Below are positions 5,987-8,252 of a stretch of 8,252 bases of DNA, in pieces. The translations under genes were made by a program, and so were the position numbers. The notes below the pieces were generated by a model that saw only the letters and a program-made list of their open reading frames with translations, was not told the DNA's origin and did not search any database. Origin of the DNA: Rhizobiaceae bacterium (GTDB lineage Bacteria > Pseudomonadota > Alphaproteobacteria > Rhizobiales > Rhizobiaceae); NCBI GenBank assembly GCA_016793565.1, contig JAEUMA010000593.1:1-8252 (forward strand), in the 5' to 3' direction. Position 1 is the first letter of the stretch, and each line of letters begins with the position of its first letter.

Positions 5987-7498
5987 TCAGTCGATGTCGA
6001 AGGACACGCCCTGCGCGAGCGGCAGCGCCTTGGAATAGTTGATGGTGTTGGTGGCCCGCCGCATATAGGCCTTCCAAGCGTCCGAGCCGCTTTCGCGGCC
6101 GCCGCCGGTTTCCTTCTCGCCGCCGAACGCGCCGCCGATCTCGGCGCCTGAGGTGCCGATGTTGACGTTGGCGATGCCGCAATCCGACCCCTCGGCGGAG
6201 AGGAAGCGTTCCGCCTCCTGCAGGTCGAGGGTGAATATCGACGAGGACAGCCCCGCTCCGACCGCGTTGTGTGCGGCGAGGGCACCGTCGAAATCGGCAT
6301 ATTTCATCACGTAGAGGATCGGTGCGAAGGTTTCCTCCAGCACCGGCCCTTCCTGCCTGGGCATCTCGACCAGCGCCGGCTCGACATAATAGGCCTTGTC
6401 GGAGCCGACCTTCACCCGCGCGCCGCCGGTGATCTTGCCGCCGGCTGCCTTGGCCGCCTTCAGCGCCTTCTGCATCCCTTCATAGGCCTGAGCATCGATC
6501 AGCGGCCCGACCAGCGCCCCGCTATCGAGCGGATTGCCGACCGACACGCTCTCATAGGCCTTCTTCAGGCGCGGCACGAGGCGATCATAGACGCTCTCAT
6601 GCACGAACAGGCGGCGTAGCGTCGTGCAGCGCTGGCCGGCCGTGCCCATCGCGCCGAAGGCGATGGCGCGCAGCGCCATGTCGAGGTCCGCCGAGGGGCA
6701 CACGATGCCGCCATTGTTGCCGCCGAGTTCCAGGATCGCGCGGGCGAAGCGCTTGGCCAGCCGCGGACCGACATCGCGGCCCATCCGGGTCGAGCCGGTG
6801 GCCGAGACCAGCGCCACCTTGGGATGGTCCACCAGCACCTCGCCGACCGCACGGTCGCCGGTCAGCACCGTGCAGATGCCGTCCGGAACGTCGCCCATCC
6901 GGGCGGCAGCCTTTTCCAGCAGCGCCTGGCAGGCAAGCGCGGTGAGCGAGGTTTTCTCCGACGGCTTCCAGACCACCGTGTTGCCGCAGACCAATGCCAG
7001 CGCCGTGTTCCACGACCACACCGCGACCGGGAAGTTGAACGCGGTGATGACGCCGACTACGCCGAGCGGATGCCAGGTCTCCATCATGCGGTGGCCGGGC
7101 CGCTCGGTGGCGATGGTGAGGCCGTAGAGCTGGCGCGAAAGACCGACGGCGAAGTCACAGATGTCGATCATCTCCTGCACCTCGCCCTGGCCCTCGGAGG
7201 GGATCTTACCCGCCTCGATCGATACCAGCCGCCCGAGGTCGGCCTTGGCGGCGCGCAGTTCCTCTCCGAACAGGCGCACCAGTTCGCCGCGCCGCGGCGC
7301 CGGCACCATGCGCCATTTCCGGAACGCCGCATCGGCCCGCTCGACGGCGGCAGCCGCCCCGGCGGAGGTCGCCGCCGGCAGCGAGGCAACCTGCTCGCCC
7401 GTGACCGGGCTGTGGGCGGCCATCGTGCCCTTGGTGTATGCCTTCTTGGGCACACCCAGCTTGGACAGAAGCGATGCGGTTTCGGTCTTCACGCTCAT
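5987..7498 (-). CDS. amaB: ALDH7/antiquitin-family aldehyde dehydrogenase, probable alpha-aminoadipate semialdehyde dehydrogenase
   Basis: This NAD(P)-dependent enzyme probably oxidises alpha-aminoadipate semialdehyde (in equilibrium with piperideine-6-carboxylate) to 2-aminoadipate in lysine/pipecolate breakdown. It has 503 residues, full length. Seen in order: TAFNFPVAVW (152-161), cofactor-binding VVWKPSEKT (175-183), GSTRMG (235-240), general base E257 in LELGGNN, catalytic C291 in GTAGQRCTT, and TFAPILYV (390-397). The long ALDH7 hallmark SGAEIGGAFGG...GGGRESGSDAW (450-475) is followed by INYSKALPLAQG (486-497). R290, and E109 in GEVQEMID, match the residues I recall holding the aminoadipate head in human ALDH7A1 (R301, E121). 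The ATG at 7496-7498 has GGGGAG 8 bases upstream; an upstream in-frame ATG at 7516 would overlap this site and is less likely. It lies 84 bases after the deacetylase-fold gene. The family is very sure, the substrate fairly so; the symbol is by analogy with P. putida. Confidence 0.92.
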   Translation of the reverse strand: MSVKTETASLLSKLGVPKKAYTKGTMAAHSPVTGEQVASLPAATSAGAAAAVERADAAFRKWRMVPAPRRGELVRLFGEELRAAKADLGRLVSIEAGKIPSEGQGEVQEMIDICDFAVGLSRQLYGLTIATERPGHRMMETWHPLGVVGVITAFNFPVAVWSWNTALALVCGNTVVWKPSEKTSLTALACQALLEKAAARMGDVPDGICTVLTGDRAVGEVLVDHPKVALVSATGSTRMGRDVGPRLAKRFARAILELGGNNGGIVCPSADLDMALRAIAFGAMGTAGQRCTTLRRLFVHESVYDRLVPRLKKAYESVSVGNPLDSGALVGPLIDAQAYEGMQKALKAAKAAGGKITGGARVKVGSDKAYYVEPALVEMPRQEGPVLEETFAPILYVMKYADFDGALAAHNAVGAGLSSSIFTLDLQEAERFLSAEGSDCGIANVNIGTSGAEIGGAFGGEKETGGGRESGSDAWKAYMRRATNTINYSKALPLAQGVSFDID

Positions 7499-7582
7499 GG
7501 TCCTGGCTCCCCACATCTTGCGGCCGCCTGAAAAGTCTGTGCGCCTATCGCATGCCGGGGCGGCCAGACGCCACTCAAAAAG
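7499..7582 (-). other. Short spacer between deacetylase-fold and ALDH7 genes
   Basis: These 84 bases hold the ALDH7 ribosome site (GGGGAG) and a loose inverted repeat, GGCCGCC at 7522-7528 and GGCGGCC at 7559-7565, with a 30-base loop. No U-run follows and no promoter is evident, so the two genes are probably on one transcript. Confidence 0.4.
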
Positions 7583-8252
7583 TCAGCCGACCCGCTGCAT
7601 AGCGCCAAATCCGGTGAGAAAGGCGGCGAGATTGTCGCCCAGTTCGTCGCAGAGATAACCGCCTTCCTGGACGATCGCCGTCGGCAGCCGCAGGCCGGCG
7701 ATCGCCTCGGCGATGCGCGAGAAGCCCGGCGTGGTCACCGACAGCCCTCCGAACGGGTCGCCCTCGAAGGCGTCGAGACCGAGCGCCACGACGAGTGCGT
7801 CGGGCCCATGGGCGCGAATGCGGCGAAGCGCCGCTTCCAGCGCGTCGAGGAAGCCGGCGTCGCCAGTCTTGCGCGGCAAGGGCAGGTTGAGATTGGCGCC
7901 GAGGCCCGGACCCTCGCCGCGCTCGTGCGCGTGGCCCCAGAAAAACGGATAGAAGCGCGCCGGGTCGGCATGGATCGACACGGTCAGCACATCATCGCGC
8001 GCGTAGAAAATCCCCTGCGTGCCGTTGCCGTGGTGGAGGTCGACGTCGAGGATCGCGACCCGCTTCGCCGCATTGCGCAGGCGCTGCGCGGCGATCGCCG
8101 AATTGTTCAGGAAGCAGAAGCCGCCGGCAACGTCGGCGAAAGCGTGGTGGCCGGGCGGGCGGCAGAGCGCATAGGCGCAGGCTTCCCCGGCCAGAACGGA
8201 ATCGGCCGCCGCCAGCGCCGTCCAGGCGCTCCACAAGGCGCTGTCCCAGGTT
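7583..8252 (-). CDS. Histone-deacetylase-fold zinc amidohydrolase, acetylpolyamine amidohydrolase-like (partial, N-terminus outside window)
   Basis: This is predicted to hydrolyse an N-acyl (usually acetyl) amide, releasing the free amine. The last 222 residues are visible. Zinc ligands are D71 and H73 in ILDVDLHHG and D160 in LGLDAFEGDP (numbering from the first whole codon). The histidine pair is RPPGHHA (H35, H36) and the transition-state tyrosine is Y199 in QEGGY. Spacing from D71 to D160 and Y199 matches that recalled for Mycoplana ramosa acetylpolyamine amidohydrolase (D195, D284, Y323), implying about 120 residues are missing. Also typical are GGFCFLNN (43-50) and RFYPFFWGHAHERGEGPG (99-116), the latter characteristic of the acetylpolyamine branch. 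The frame stays open past the TTG at 8236 to the window edge with family-like sequence (TWDSALWSAW), so that TTG is not the start. The gene leads the ALDH7 gene by 84 bases. Substrates could be acetylpolyamines, acetylcadaverine or acetyl-lysine; sequence does not decide. Confidence 0.92.
   Translation of the reverse strand, partial: TWDSALWSAWTALAAADSVLAGEACAYALCRPPGHHAFADVAGGFCFLNNSAIAAQRLRNAAKRVAILDVDLHHGNGTQGIFYARDDVLTVSIHADPARFYPFFWGHAHERGEGPGLGANLNLPLPRKTGDAGFLDALEAALRRIRAHGPDALVVALGLDAFEGDPFGGLSVTTPGFSRIAEAIAGLRLPTAIVQEGGYLCDELGDNLAAFLTGFGAMQRVG

Noticed and set aside
4365..6038. Long plus-strand open frame of 557 codons opposite the FAD oxidoreductase
   Set aside because: It lies antisense to a gene with clear FAD motifs. 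Its product is rich in R, H, A and G with no recognisable domain, as expected of a GC-rich shadow frame.
7522..7565. Terminator between the deacetylase-fold and ALDH7 genes
   Set aside because: The 7-bp stem has a 30-base loop and no U-run, so it does not qualify as an intrinsic terminator.
8234..8236. TTG as start of the deacetylase-fold protein
   Set aside because: The frame continues upstream to the window edge with family-like residues, and about 120 N-terminal residues of the fold are still missing.

Overview
The window is GC-rich DNA in which every credible gene lies on the minus strand. Codon usage, gene families and a small palindrome around 4250-4273 (of a kind I recall as common between genes in Rhizobiales) suggest an alphaproteobacterium, perhaps a Mesorhizobium-like rhizobial relative. 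That placement is an inference. I see no rRNA or tRNA genes, insertion sequences, CRISPR arrays, phage genes or other signs of a mobile island.

In transcription order (right to left) the layout is as follows. (1) The 3' part of a zinc-dependent histone-deacetylase-fold gene, most like acetylpolyamine amidohydrolases (7583-8252, N-terminus outside the window). (2) An ALDH7/antiquitin-family aldehyde dehydrogenase, probably acting on alpha-aminoadipate semialdehyde (5987-7498). (3) A 437-base non-coding gap with two promoter-like sequences, a perfect 12-bp palindrome GTGTGATCACAC and a perfect 10-bp palindrome. (4) A DAO-family FAD oxidoreductase (4260-5549). (5) A complete peptide/opine-type ABC importer except for its last part: periplasmic binding protein (2671-4206), two permeases (1577-2527 and 691-1575) and an ATPase cut by the left edge (1-694).

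The best reading is one catabolic locus for a lysine-related or acylated amine. The ABC system imports the compound. The deacetylase-fold enzyme could remove an acyl group. The FAD enzyme would oxidise an amine, and the dehydrogenase would turn the resulting semialdehyde into the acid. The FAD oxidase plus ALDH7 pair resembles the Pseudomonas putida amaA/amaB pair (L-pipecolate oxidase and aminoadipate semialdehyde dehydrogenase). The deacetylase and the cluster C transporter are the less expected additions. The real substrate cannot be settled from sequence alone.

The enzyme families are all known ones. The parts most worth a second look are the combination of genes, the operator-like cluster at 5824-5845, the palindrome that contains the stop codon of the FAD gene, and the strong hairpin between the binding-protein and permease genes.
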